This document shows, one piece after another, positions 43,459 through 52,676 of a stretch of DNA of 55,660 nucleotides (the stretch's first letter is position 1; every line of letters begins with the position of its first letter). The stretch lies in assembly GCF_017312725.1 (NCBI RefSeq), contig NZ_BOPO01000082.1, positions 1-55,660 on the forward strand, written 5' to 3'. The notes beneath the pieces are model-generated. The model saw only the letters and a program-made list of their open reading frames with translations. It made no database searches and was not told where the DNA came from. The position numbers were made by a program, and so were the translations under genes. Origin of the DNA: Actinocatenispora comari (GTDB lineage: Bacteria; Actinomycetota; Actinomycetes; Mycobacteriales; Micromonosporaceae).

Positions 43459-44451
43459 GTGACGGCATCCGCTCGGGCCGACGAGGCCACCCCAGCCACA
43501 CCGACCCGGACGGAGACCCGGCGCCGTACGGCACGCGGGCGGCGGGTGCCGCTGCGGGCCCGGCTGCGCAAGGACCGGACGCTGCTGTTCCTGTGCCTGC
43601 CCGGCCTGCTGTACTTCGTGCTCTTCTACTACCTGCCGCTAGCCGGCAACGTCATCGCCTTCCAGGACTACCAACCGTTCCTGGGCTTTCGCGGCAGCCA
43701 GTTCGTCGGCCTGACCAACTTCACCGAGCTGCTGACCGACGCCGACTTCTGGTCCGCGGTCCGCAACACGCTGGAGATCACGGTGCTGCAGCTGGTGCTG
43801 TACTTCCCGGCGCCGATCGGGCTGGCGCTGCTGCTCAACTCGATGCTCGGCAGCCGGATCAAGCGGTTCGTGCAGACCGTGGTGTACCTGCCGCACTTCC
43901 TGTCCTGGGTCGTGGTCGTCGCGATGTTCGGTCAGGTGCTCGGCGGCGCCGGTTCGATCACCACGCTGCTGCGCGACCACGGCGTGGACATCGGCAACGT
44001 GATGGCCGACCCGGACACCTTCAAGCTGCTGGTCACCTCGCAGGTGATCTGGAAGGACACCGGCTGGGCGACGATCATCTTCCTGGCCGCGATGACCGCC
44101 ATCGACCTCGACCTGTACGAGTCGGCCGCCTGTGACGGTGCCGGCCGCTGGCGCCGGATGTGGCACATCACCCTGCCGGGCATCCGCGCCGTGACGCTGA
44201 TGCTGCTGATCCTGCGGTTGGGCGACATCCTGTCGGTCGGCTTCGAGCAGCTGATCCTGCAACGCGACGCAGTCGGTGCCGGTACCTCCGAGGTGATCGA
44301 CACGTTCGTCTACTACCACGGCGTGATCGGTGGCGACTGGGGGATGAGCACCGCGGCCGGGTTGATGAAGGGCGTCATCGGGGTGGCGCTGATCGTCGCG
44401 GCCAACAAGCTCGCGCACCACCTCGGCGAGCAGGGGGTGTACCAGAAATGA
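43459..44451 (+). CDS. Sugar ABC transporter permease (first)
   Basis: 330 aa from GTG 43459, with a GAGGAGG site about 13 bp upstream. Long basic N-terminus, then six TM segments starting LLFLCLPGLLYFVLFYYLPL. The EAA loop is YESAACDGAGRWRRMWHITL. This LplB/YtfT-like class transports oligosaccharides. Its stop overlaps the second permease ATG (ATGA), so the two are cotranslated. Confidence 0.9.
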   Translation: MTASARADEATPATPTRTETRRRTARGRRVPLRARLRKDRTLLFLCLPGLLYFVLFYYLPLAGNVIAFQDYQPFLGFRGSQFVGLTNFTELLTDADFWSAVRNTLEITVLQLVLYFPAPIGLALLLNSMLGSRIKRFVQTVVYLPHFLSWVVVVAMFGQVLGGAGSITTLLRDHGVDIGNVMADPDTFKLLVTSQVIWKDTGWATIIFLAAMTAIDLDLYESAACDGAGRWRRMWHITLPGIRAVTLMLLILRLGDILSVGFEQLILQRDAVGAGTSEVIDTFVYYHGVIGGDWGMSTAAGLMKGVIGVALIVAANKLAHHLGEQGVYQK

Positions 44452-45368
44452 GCCTGTCCAGCCGGGTGCTGGCGCGGATGTTCCGGGTCGACGTGCCGCC
44501 GTGGATGGAGGAGCCGACCCGGCTGGGGCGGCTGCTCAAGGGCGTCGCGCTGGTCGTCATCTGCGCGCTGGTGATCTACCCGTTCCTGATCGTGCTCGGT
44601 ACCAGCCTGGCGCCGCGGCAGGAGATCATCGACGGCGGTGGGTTCGTGCTGGTCCCGCACCATCCGACGCTGGAGGCGTACCGGGTGGTGCTCTCCGGCG
44701 GCGTGGTGGCCCGCTCGGCGGTGGTGTCGATCGGCATCACCCTGGTCGGCACCGCGGCGAGCCTGGTGTGCACGGTGATGCTCGCCTACGGGCTGTCCCG
44801 GCCCCACACCACCGGTACCCGGCCGATCCTGCTGCTGATGCTCGGCACGTTCCTGTTCGCGCCCGGCATCATCCCCAGCTACCTGGTGGTCAAGCAGCTC
44901 GGGCTGCTCGACTCGTACGCCGCACTGGTGGTGCCGGTGCTGCTCAACGCGTTCAACGTGGTGGTGGTCCGGGCGTTCTTCCAGGCGATCCCGGACGAGC
45001 TGATCGACGCGGCCCGCATCGACGGCGCCGGCGAGGTCCGCATCCTGACCCGGATCGTGCTGCCGCTGTCGCGCGCGGTGCTCGCCGTCGTCGCGCTCTA
45101 CTACGCGGTGTCCTACTGGAACACGTTCTTCAACGCGATCCTGTACCTGTCCGACTCGTCCCGGTGGCCGCTGCAGGTGATCCTGCGCAAGTACGTGATC
45201 CAGGGCGACTCGATGACCGCGACCGCGCTCGGCGTGCAGACGCTGCCGCCGTCCCAGTCGCTGCAGATGGCGGTGCTGGTGATCGCGATCGTGCCGATCG
45301 CCGCGGTCTACCCGTTCCTGCAGAAGTACTTCGTCCGCGGCGTGCTGACCGGTGCCGTCAAGGGCTGA
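44448..45368 (+). CDS. Sugar ABC transporter permease (second)
   Basis: 306 aa from ATG 44448. Six TM segments; EAA loop DAARIDGAGEVRILTRIVLP. It follows the LplC-type pattern and pairs with the first permease. No ATP-binding subunit is encoded nearby; a shared MsiK-like ATPase elsewhere is the likely energy source. Confidence 0.9.
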   Translation: MSLSSRVLARMFRVDVPPWMEEPTRLGRLLKGVALVVICALVIYPFLIVLGTSLAPRQEIIDGGGFVLVPHHPTLEAYRVVLSGGVVARSAVVSIGITLVGTAASLVCTVMLAYGLSRPHTTGTRPILLLMLGTFLFAPGIIPSYLVVKQLGLLDSYAALVVPVLLNAFNVVVVRAFFQAIPDELIDAARIDGAGEVRILTRIVLPLSRAVLAVVALYYAVSYWNTFFNAILYLSDSSRWPLQVILRKYVIQGDSMTATALGVQTLPPSQSLQMAVLVIAIVPIAAVYPFLQKYFVRGVLTGAVKG

Positions 45369-45396
45369 CCTCGACCATCCACAAGGGAGTGTCCAC

Positions 45397-47034
45397 ATGA
45401 CCAGTGACGGTGTTTCCCGGCGGACACTGCTGGGTGCGGCCGGTGCCGCCGGCCTCGCCGCGCTCGCCGGCCCGGCGCTCGGCGGCTGCTCGACGAAGGC
45501 CGGCAGCGGCGGTGCGACCGCGTCGGCGAAGGTGAAGCTGCCCACCTACACACCGTTCGCCGGTGGCGAACCGGACCTGCCCGGCTCGGCGCAGGGCCTC
45601 GACCCCGGCTACCTGAGCTTCCCGAAGAACGCCAAGGCATCGGTGTCGGCCGCGCCGGGCAAGGGCGGTACCGTCACCTCGCTGACCTACGGCGAGACCC
45701 AGCTTCCGCCCGCCGAGGGCAGCAACACCTACTGGCAGCAGCTGAACAAGCGCCTGGGCGTCGAGCACCTGAAGGTGCGCATCGGCAGCGACGACTACCC
45801 GACCGTGTTCAACAGCATGGTGGCCGGCGACAACCTGCCCGACCTGGTGTGGGTGGCGCCGAACCAGGGGCTGCAGCACATCGCGGAGCTGGCCCAGGCG
45901 AAGTTCGTCGACCTGACCCCGCACCTGTCCGGCGACAAGGTGCTGAAGTATCCCAACCTCGCCAACATCCAGGAGTACGCCTGGAAGACGGCGGTGATCA
46001 ACGGCAGGATCTGGGGCGTCGCCGTGCCGTACGGCACGTTCGGCCAGGTGTACAAGGTGAACACGAAGCTGTGGGAACCGGTCGGCGGCGCGGTCTTCCA
46101 CGACGCCACCGAGTTCCTCGACAAGTGCAAGCAGATCACCCACGCCAAGTCGAACCGGTACGCGCTGGAGAACGGCCAGTACACCCTGCAGAACTGCCTG
46201 CACATGGTGGGGGAGTGGCACGGCGTGCCGAACGGCTGGCGCTCCTCCGGCGGCAAGCTGACGTACTACATCGAGACCGACGAGTACGAGGCGGCGCTGG
46301 AGTTCGTCGTCAAGCTGTACAAGGCGGGGGTGTTCTTCCCGGATCCGAAGATGAGCAACCCGGACGACAAGATGGCGCAGGGCGCGGTCGCCGCCGCCGT
46401 CGCGTCGTTCCCCGGCTACCTCGGCTCGCCCCGTACGGTGAAGTACCCGGTCGGCGCGATCGTGCCGTTCGGCTACGACGGCAAGGCGAAACCCACCTTC
46501 GACCTCGGGTACGGGTCGGTCGGGTTCACCGCGATCCGGGCCAGCGGCAACGACAAGCGGGTCGAACAACTGCTCGGCATCCTCGACTACCTGGCCGCGC
46601 CGTTCGGGTCGGCCGAGCGCAACTTCCTGCTGTACGGCACCGAGGGCACCCACTACCGGCTCGACGCGCACGGCAACCCGCAGCTGACCACCAAGGGGCA
46701 GACCGAGACGCTGCTGTCCGGGCCGCTGCAGTTCCTCGCCAACTGCCCGGAGTACCTGTACACGCCGAGCAACGCGCGGTTCACCTCCGACACCTACGCG
46801 CTGGAGAAGAAGCTGCTGGCCATCGCGCAGCCGAACCCGACCAGCGGGCACTACTCGGACACCAACACCGCCAAGGGGCCGACGCTGAGCCAGCTCTACA
46901 GCGACTTCGTCGCCGATGTGGTACAAGGGCGCAAGCCGATCTCGGCGCTCAAGCAGCTGCGCACCGACTGGCGCAACGGCGGCGGCGACAAGATCCGGCA
47001 CGAGTTCGAGCAGTCCATCGCGAAGGATTCGTGA
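45397..47034 (+). CDS. Extracellular solute-binding lipoprotein of the sugar ABC transporter
   Basis: 545 aa from ATG 45397 with AAGGGAG upstream. Twin-arginine motif (SRRTLLG, R8 R9) and lipobox LGGC (C31) indicate Tat export and lipid anchoring. The rest is a family 1-type binding protein of the large LipO class (GSDDYPTVFNSMVAGDNLPD, WVAPNQGLQHIAELAQAKFV). It would capture an oligosaccharide for the two permeases. It precedes the sulfatase gene by 64 bp. Confidence 0.9.
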   Translation: MTSDGVSRRTLLGAAGAAGLAALAGPALGGCSTKAGSGGATASAKVKLPTYTPFAGGEPDLPGSAQGLDPGYLSFPKNAKASVSAAPGKGGTVTSLTYGETQLPPAEGSNTYWQQLNKRLGVEHLKVRIGSDDYPTVFNSMVAGDNLPDLVWVAPNQGLQHIAELAQAKFVDLTPHLSGDKVLKYPNLANIQEYAWKTAVINGRIWGVAVPYGTFGQVYKVNTKLWEPVGGAVFHDATEFLDKCKQITHAKSNRYALENGQYTLQNCLHMVGEWHGVPNGWRSSGGKLTYYIETDEYEAALEFVVKLYKAGVFFPDPKMSNPDDKMAQGAVAAAVASFPGYLGSPRTVKYPVGAIVPFGYDGKAKPTFDLGYGSVGFTAIRASGNDKRVEQLLGILDYLAAPFGSAERNFLLYGTEGTHYRLDAHGNPQLTTKGQTETLLSGPLQFLANCPEYLYTPSNARFTSDTYALEKKLLAIAQPNPTSGHYSDTNTAKGPTLSQLYSDFVADVVQGRKPISALKQLRTDWRNGGGDKIRHEFEQSIAKDS

Positions 47035-47098
47035 CGGCTGCGGTGACCGGGCGCCGGGACCCGGCCACCGGAAAACGGTGCGGCGGAACGGAGTGCGG

Positions 47099-48484
47099 AT
47101 GAGCGGGCGCGGTCCCCACGTGGTGCTGATCGTCTCCGACGACCACGGGTACGCCGACCGGGGGCGGCTGGGCAGCCCGGACGCGGTGACGCCGGCGCTG
47201 GACCGGCTCGCCGCCGAGGGCGTCGGCTGCACCGACGCGTACGTGACGGCGCCGATCTGCAGCCCGTCCCGCGCCGGCCTGATCGCCGGCCGGTACCAGC
47301 AGCGCTGGGGCGCCCGCTGGTTCGACTCGTCGGCGTTCGCGCCGGACGGGGCGAGCCTCGCGGAGCGGTTCGCCGAGCTGGGCTACGCCACCGGCTACTT
47401 CGGCAAGGTCCACTATGGACAGGAGGGGCCGGGCGACCGGGCCTGCCCGCCGCACCACGGCTTCGCCGAGTCGTACTACGGGCTGGCCGGCCGGCAGATG
47501 GGCCGGCTCAACTACCTGCACCACTCCCGCGCCGCGGTCGGGCAGTACGGGCCGGAGGCGTCCTGGCGGATGGCGGTGCAGCCGATGTTCGACGGCGACG
47601 ACGAGGTGGAGCTGGAGGGCTTCCTCACCGCCGAGCTGGGCCGCCGAGCGCGCGAGTTCGTCGGCCGGCACGCCGACGAACCGTTCTTCTGCATGGTCGC
47701 GTTCAACGCGGTGCACAACTTCTGCTGGCAGCTTCCCGCGGACGAGCTCGCCCGGCGCGGCCTGCCCACCCACGCCGACTGGGACGAGGGCGGTGACCCC
47801 TACGCCGACTGGTACGACGGGGCGATCAGCCCGAACCTGCCCCACGGCCGGGACTACTATGCCGCGCAGCTGGAGCTGATGGACGCCGAGATCGGCCGGC
47901 TGCTCGACGAGCTCGACGCGCGCGGCCTCGCCGACGACACCATCGTCGTCTACCTGACCGACAACGGCGGCTCCACCTGCAACTACGGCAACAACGCGCC
48001 GCTTTTCGGCACGAAGTACACGCTGTGGGAGGGTGGCATCCGGGTGCCGTTGCTGGCGCGCTGGCCGGGCGGCGGCATCACCGGCGGGCACGACCGCTCG
48101 GGCCTCGTCTCCTCGCTCGACCTGTACCCGACGCTGCTGTCCGCGGCCGGCGCCGAACCCGGCGCGTACGCGGACTCCGACGGCATCGACCAGGGCGCGC
48201 TGCTGCGCGGCGAACGCGGCGCCGGCCACGACGCGCTGCACTGGGACTGCGGCTGGCAGTGGGCGATCCGCCGCGGCGACTGGAAGCTGCGCCACGTCGA
48301 CGAGGACGCGCCCGCGGTGGCCGGGATCCGTACCGTCGAGCACGCCGATCCCGGCGCCGGCACCGGCCTCTACCACCTGGGCGACGACATCGGTGAGACC
48401 ACCAACCTGGCCGACCGCCGTCCCGACCTCGTCGCCGAGCTCACCGCCGCCCACCAGGAGTGGGCTGCGGGCCTGGCGCGCTGA
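47099..48484 (+). CDS. Cytoplasmic sulfatase (FGly-dependent type)
   Basis: 461 aa from ATG 47099. The sulfatase signature CSPSRAGLIAGRY begins at C54 and fits C-x-P-S-R, the site of formylglycine conversion. Metal ligands: SDDHGYAD (D14, D15) and TDNGGS. No signal peptide, so it acts in the cytoplasm on imported sulfated sugar. It closes the sugar operon (two permeases, binding protein, sulfatase). No formylglycine-generating enzyme is in this window. Confidence 0.92.
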   Translation: MSGRGPHVVLIVSDDHGYADRGRLGSPDAVTPALDRLAAEGVGCTDAYVTAPICSPSRAGLIAGRYQQRWGARWFDSSAFAPDGASLAERFAELGYATGYFGKVHYGQEGPGDRACPPHHGFAESYYGLAGRQMGRLNYLHHSRAAVGQYGPEASWRMAVQPMFDGDDEVELEGFLTAELGRRAREFVGRHADEPFFCMVAFNAVHNFCWQLPADELARRGLPTHADWDEGGDPYADWYDGAISPNLPHGRDYYAAQLELMDAEIGRLLDELDARGLADDTIVVYLTDNGGSTCNYGNNAPLFGTKYTLWEGGIRVPLLARWPGGGITGGHDRSGLVSSLDLYPTLLSAAGAEPGAYADSDGIDQGALLRGERGAGHDALHWDCGWQWAIRRGDWKLRHVDEDAPAVAGIRTVEHADPGAGTGLYHLGDDIGETTNLADRRPDLVAELTAAHQEWAAGLAR

Positions 48485-48504
48485 CGCCCGCGGCAGGGCG
48501 GGCG
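48485..48504 (+). terminator. Possible hairpin after sulfatase
   Basis: CGCCCGC, six bases, GCGGGCG directly after the stop. The 7-bp stem is modest; a weak terminator. Confidence 0.4.
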
Positions 48505-48561
48505 CCGCCGCCGATCCGCCGCGCCGACCGGTTCGGATGTGCGCGGCCGCACCGGGTCGGG

Positions 48562-49851
48562 TCACGTGGCGCGGGGGAGCAGCCGGCCACCCTGGAATAG
48601 GTCGTACCCGCGCGCGCCGGGCCGGAAGTGCCACGCCGACGGCGACGCCTCGGTGTCGACGAACACGTCGTCCCCCAACGGAACCAGCGTCACGTCCCGC
48701 TCCTGCGGCGGGGACAGCTCGCTCGCGTACCGGCTGCGCACCCGCAACCCGCCGTCCGCCGCCTCGACCCGTACGGTGCGCACCAGGTTGCGGTAGGTCC
48801 CGGCGTACGGCGCGGGGTCGACCCGCGGCGGTGCCGCCGGCACCGTGAGCCGGGGCACGGTGACGTCGGCCAGCTCGCCGAGCACCTCGCCGAACAGCGC
48901 CTGGTAGAGCGGGTTCGGCTCGCCGCCGTTGGTCAGCAGCACCGCCGCGACGCGCCGGTCCGGCACCACCCGCAGGTAGGCGTACTGGCCGAGCGTCTCG
49001 CCGTCGTGCCCGAACACGGTGCGGCCGGCCCAGTCGTACAGCTGCCAGCCGAGCCCGCGCAGTTGCGGCGCCCAGCCGGTCGGCACCTCCGCCTGCGGCT
49101 CGCGCATCGGCGCGAGCGCGTCGTCGCGCAGGTGCTCCGCGACGAACGCGAGCACGTCGGCCGCGCGGGCGAGCACCCCGCCGGCAGGCCCGATGGAGCG
49201 CGGGAACCCCCACTGCGACACCGGTTTCCCGTCCTCGTGGCCGATCGCCGTCGCGTACCGCAGCGCCTGCTCGGGCAGCGTCACCGTGTGCGACACCCCG
49301 AGCGGTGCGAGCACCACCGACGACAGCGCCGCGTCCCAGGTGGTACCGGTGAGTGCCTCGACCACCCGGCCGGCGACGCCGAACGCGGCGTTGGAGTAGG
49401 AGGTGCCGGCGCCGACCGGGTGCACCAGCGGCAGGTCGGCGCAGGCCGCGACGTACCGGGCCAGGCAGTCGTCACCGCGGCCGGTGTCGTGGAAGAAGTC
49501 GCCGTCGATGCCGCTGGTGTGGGTCAGCAGGTGCCGCACCGTCACCGCGTCGGTCGCCGCCGGCTCGGACAGCCGGAACTCGGGCAGGATCGCGCGCACC
49601 GGGGTGTCCAGCGTGGTCCGGCCGGCGTCGACGAGCCGCTGCACGATCGTCGCGGTGTACACCTTGCTCAGCGAGCCGAGCTGGAACAGCGAGTCGGTCG
49701 ACACCGGCGCACCGGTGTCGACGTTGAGCACGCCCGTCGCCACCTCGTGCACCGCGCCACCGGCCAGCACCGCCAACACCGCCCCGGGCACCTCGGCCGC
49801 GGAACTCAACTGCGCCAACCGATCCCGCCACCGCGCCGGGTCGAAGTCCAT
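48562..49851 (-). CDS. Serine hydrolase of the beta-lactamase/penicillin-binding class C type
   Basis: 429 aa from ATG 49851 (a TTG six codons earlier also exists). Catalytic SLSK (S60, K63), YSN (Y152) and HDG (H282) in place of KTG are visible. No signal peptide. These enzymes hydrolyse esters, amides or D-peptides; a beta-lactam role is not implied. The gene converges with the sulfatase. Confidence 0.88.
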   Translation of the reverse strand: MDFDPARWRDRLAQLSSAAEVPGAVLAVLAGGAVHEVATGVLNVDTGAPVSTDSLFQLGSLSKVYTATIVQRLVDAGRTTLDTPVRAILPEFRLSEPAATDAVTVRHLLTHTSGIDGDFFHDTGRGDDCLARYVAACADLPLVHPVGAGTSYSNAAFGVAGRVVEALTGTTWDAALSSVVLAPLGVSHTVTLPEQALRYATAIGHEDGKPVSQWGFPRSIGPAGGVLARAADVLAFVAEHLRDDALAPMREPQAEVPTGWAPQLRGLGWQLYDWAGRTVFGHDGETLGQYAYLRVVPDRRVAAVLLTNGGEPNPLYQALFGEVLGELADVTVPRLTVPAAPPRVDPAPYAGTYRNLVRTVRVEAADGGLRVRSRYASELSPPQERDVTLVPLGDDVFVDTEASPSAWHFRPGARGYDLFQGGRLLPRAT

Positions 49852-49903
49852 GCCGCCGAACCTACCCAACCGGCCCGGCGCGGTCGAGCGGCGCGGGTGT
49901 GTT

Positions 49904-50626
49904 TCAGATCGTCCGAAGACCCGCCAGCGCGCGGGACAGTATCGCCGGGCTCGGCGGCGGCCCGTCCGGGCCGGAGACCGCGACCAGCCGCCGGTCGACC
50001 AGCTCGTCGAGCAGCACCCGCACCGCCACCACCGGTACGTTCATCAGTGCCGCGATCTCGGCGACCGCGCTGGGCCGGACGTTCACGATGTCCAGCACCC
50101 GCAGGTGCGCCGGGTCCAGCCCGTAGACCGCGGCCAGGTCACCGGGCCGCCCGTAGACGGTCGCGGTCCGGTTGTACGGGGTGGCCGCGACCCGGCCGCG
50201 GGCGACCATGTACGCCGCGACGATCGGCAGCTCGTCGTCGTCCGCCACGCCGTGCGAGGTCCCCGTCCGTTCCCCACCCCCGGCCTGCCAGCCGCTCGCA
50301 CCGTCCTGCCAGCCGCTCGGGCCGGCGTGCCAGCCGTTCGACGGCGCCGCGGGACCGCCCTGCTGCCAACCGTCCCGGGCCGCCCCGGGCCCGGCGGGCT
50401 GCCGGCCGTTTCGCGGTGTTCCGGGCCCGGCGTGCGGCCGGCCGCTGGACGCCGCCCCCGGACCGGGGTGGTACCCACCGTGACGCTCCGGCCCGACCTC
50501 GGCGTGCCGGCATCCGTGGTGCGCTGCCCCGATGTCCGGGTGGTGCCAGGCGTTCGGCCCGGGGAGCGCATCGTCGGGGGGCCAGGGCGCGCGGTGCCGG
50601 TGGCTGATCGGTTCGCTCGCGGTCAT
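49904..50626 (-). CDS. DUF742 protein with long low-complexity N-terminus
   Basis: 240 aa from ATG 50626, one base overlap (TGATG) with the kinase stop; GTG 50629 is also possible. The last 100 residues are a DUF742 winged-helix domain (ELPIVAAYMVARGR, DLAAVYGLDPAHLRVLDIVN, LLDELVDRRLV). The first 120 residues are Gly/Pro/His/Trp-rich with repeats like AGPGAARDGWQ. In conservons DUF742 sits between a roadblock protein and a GTPase; both are missing here. Confidence 0.82.
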   Translation of the reverse strand: MTASEPISHRHRAPWPPDDALPGPNAWHHPDIGAAHHGCRHAEVGPERHGGYHPGPGAASSGRPHAGPGTPRNGRQPAGPGAARDGWQQGGPAAPSNGWHAGPSGWQDGASGWQAGGGERTGTSHGVADDDELPIVAAYMVARGRVAATPYNRTATVYGRPGDLAAVYGLDPAHLRVLDIVNVRPSAVAEIAALMNVPVVAVRVLLDELVDRRLVAVSGPDGPPPSPAILSRALAGLRTI

Positions 50627-51795
50627 CACACGCCGCCCCGGGCGGGCAGCAACGCCGCGGCGTCCACGTCGTGCAGCAGCTCCGGCGGGATCAGCACGAT
50701 CGCGGTGGTCCCGCCGTACGGGCTGGGTCGCAACGTGACGGTGATCCCGTGCGCGGCGGCCAGCCGGCCGACCACGGTCAGCCCCAGCCGGGCCGCGTTG
50801 AGTACCGGCGGGTCGGGGTCGCGCGCGGTCGCGGTCAGCTCGGCCAGCGTCGCCGGCCCGGGCCCGTCGCCGCGGTCCTCGATCTCCACGCAGTACCCGT
50901 GCGAGCCGAGGCTGCCGGCCACCGTGACCGGCGTACCGGGCGGTGAGAACCGGGTCGCGTTCTCCACCAGCTCGGCGAGCACGTGGATCAGCTCGGCGAG
51001 CGCGTCCGGCGCGACCTGGCAGTCCTGTACCGGCAGGAACGACACCCGGAGGTGGTCGGTGGTCTCCTGCACGGCGGCCTGCAGCACGTCGACCATCCGC
51101 TGCGGTCGCCGGTGTGTCGCGGGCGGCCGGTCGCCCATCGCGATGACGATGTTGTCCACGGCCCGCTGGATGCGCTGGGCGTGCGCCTCCAGCGCGTACA
51201 GCCGGGTGGTGTCGTCTGGGGTCAGCTCGGTCGAGCGCAGCCACTCGACGATCGTCGCGCGCAGCGCCCGGGTCGGTTCGGCGAAGCGGTGCGCCAGCCC
51301 GAGCGCCAGGTTCAGGTCGTTCTCCCGGCGCGCCTCCTCCAGGGTCGCGGCCACCACGTCGGTCGCGAGCGTCTGTTGCGCCCGGGCCACCGCGCCGAAC
51401 TCGTCGGTACCGTGGTGGATCGGGCGCAGCACCGACTTCGGGTCGACGTGCTCGCCGTGCCGCAGCCGGCGCACGAAGCGGCCCAGGTCGGCGGACAGCT
51501 GGTGCGCGTTGTCGGTCAGCCGGCGCAGCTGGGCCAGCACGTGTGCGGGGGCGAGCCGGATCCAGACGACCGCCACCGCGGCGGTCAGCGCCGTACCGAC
51601 CGTCGCGACCAGCCAGGTCGCGGTGCGCAGGGTGCCGTCGTCCAGGCGGGTCGCGGCGTACCAGGTGATCACCGTCGCGTACGACACGAGCAGCGCGAGC
51701 ACGACCAGTACTCCGGCGATCGCCAACCTCAACCGGGTCTTCAACCGTGCCGATCGGAGAGTTGCCACGTCATGTCCGTTCGGGGGTGGGGACAT
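50626..51795 (-). CDS. Sensor histidine-kinase-like protein of conservon type (CvnA)
   Basis: 389 aa from ATG 51795. Two TM segments (about 22-44 and 58-80), a HAMP-like linker, then a DHp-like helix with EAHAQRIQRAVDN (H205) and a GHKL ATPase domain: ELVENATRFSPPG (273-287), DRGDGPG. It is followed by DUF742. The set lacks the usual roadblock/LC7 and small GTPase genes, so signalling must differ from full conservons. Confidence 0.85.
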   Translation of the reverse strand: MSPPPNGHDVATLRSARLKTRLRLAIAGVLVVLALLVSYATVITWYAATRLDDGTLRTATWLVATVGTALTAAVAVVWIRLAPAHVLAQLRRLTDNAHQLSADLGRFVRRLRHGEHVDPKSVLRPIHHGTDEFGAVARAQQTLATDVVAATLEEARRENDLNLALGLAHRFAEPTRALRATIVEWLRSTELTPDDTTRLYALEAHAQRIQRAVDNIVIAMGDRPPATHRRPQRMVDVLQAAVQETTDHLRVSFLPVQDCQVAPDALAELIHVLAELVENATRFSPPGTPVTVAGSLGSHGYCVEIEDRGDGPGPATLAELTATARDPDPPVLNAARLGLTVVGRLAAAHGITVTLRPSPYGGTTAIVLIPPELLHDVDAAALLPARGGV

Positions 51796-51976
51796 TCGGC
51801 CGAGGTCACCGCGCCGCGACCCGACCGGGGCCGGCGGGCGAGTTGCGCGGTGCAGCTTCCTCTCCTGGTGCAACGACGGGCCGCGCCACCAGGACACGCC
51901 GCCACTTCGGGCCGGGACGGTGACGTTGTACGCGGATCACCGCGTTTCGCCTGCCCCGCCGCGCCGATCGGCGGCC

Positions 51977-52045
51977 GCACCCCGGCGGTCTCGCCGCAAC
52001 CGCGGCCGATCTGCGGTGCGCCCCGGCGGTCTCGGCGCAACCGCG
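51977..52045. repeat. 28-bp direct repeat, two copies
   Basis: 51977-52004 and 52018-52045 differ at two bases; the core is CCCGGCGGTCTCGCCGCAAC. They lie between the kinase gene start and the oxidase gene end. Confidence 0.8.
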
Positions 52046-52068
52046 CCGGTGGGCTTTCCGGGCGGACC

Positions 52069-52488
52069 TCACAGGCCGATCTCGGCGGAGACCCAGTGCC
52101 GCGGGGTGAGCGTGACCGTCACGAACGCGCCCGGATCGGCGACGATCCCCGCGACGTAGTCGTCGAGCGCCGTACCGGACAGGTAGCGTCCCGCGATCTC
52201 GCGCACCACGTCCGCGTCGACCGGGGTGAGGCCTGCGGTGCCCTCGATCCCGACGTACCGGTAGGTCGGGCGGTCCCGCTGCACCAGCACCGAGCAGCGG
52301 CCGGCGAGCCGGATCGCGGCGGCCTTGCGGGACGCGGCGCCGGTGAACATCACGACGTCGCCGCCCGGCCGGTACGCGTACCAGACCGGCACGACCAGCG
52401 GCCCGCGGTGGCTGCCGTCCTCCACCGCGAGCGTCGCCACCAGCGGCGTCGCCAGCAGTTCGTCCTGCTGCGCCTGGTCGAGTGCCAT
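52069..52488 (-). CDS. PPOX-class (FMN or F420-dependent) oxidoreductase
   Basis: 139 aa from ATG 52488 with GGAGG upstream. Split-barrel features: FSSR-like ATLAVEDGSHRGPLVVPVWY, VVMFTGAASRKAAAIRLAGR and RYVGIEGTAGL. The deazaflavin/FMN-binding loops are typical, cofactor uncertain. Confidence 0.85.
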   Translation of the reverse strand: MALDQAQQDELLATPLVATLAVEDGSHRGPLVVPVWYAYRPGGDVVMFTGAASRKAAAIRLAGRCSVLVQRDRPTYRYVGIEGTAGLTPVDADVVREIAGRYLSGTALDDYVAGIVADPGAFVTVTLTPRHWVSAEIGL

Positions 52489-52676
52489 CGCGTGGACCTC
52501 CCGTCGACCGGCCCGCCCGTCGCCGCCATCGCGACCGTGTCGCCGGTGTCGTGGGCCGGAACCTCTTCGCCGAACGCTATCCCGCGGGCCGGCCGGGAGC
52601 CGTCGAATCGCTGGTATCGGCGGCACCCCGACCGCGGCCGGCCGCCGGGTCGGTCGGCTGTCGGGGCCGGTGCCGG

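Noticed and set aside
45358-47232. 624-aa minus-strand frame opposite the solute-binding protein
   Set aside because: Antisense shadow; the plus frame has Tat signal, lipobox and family motifs.
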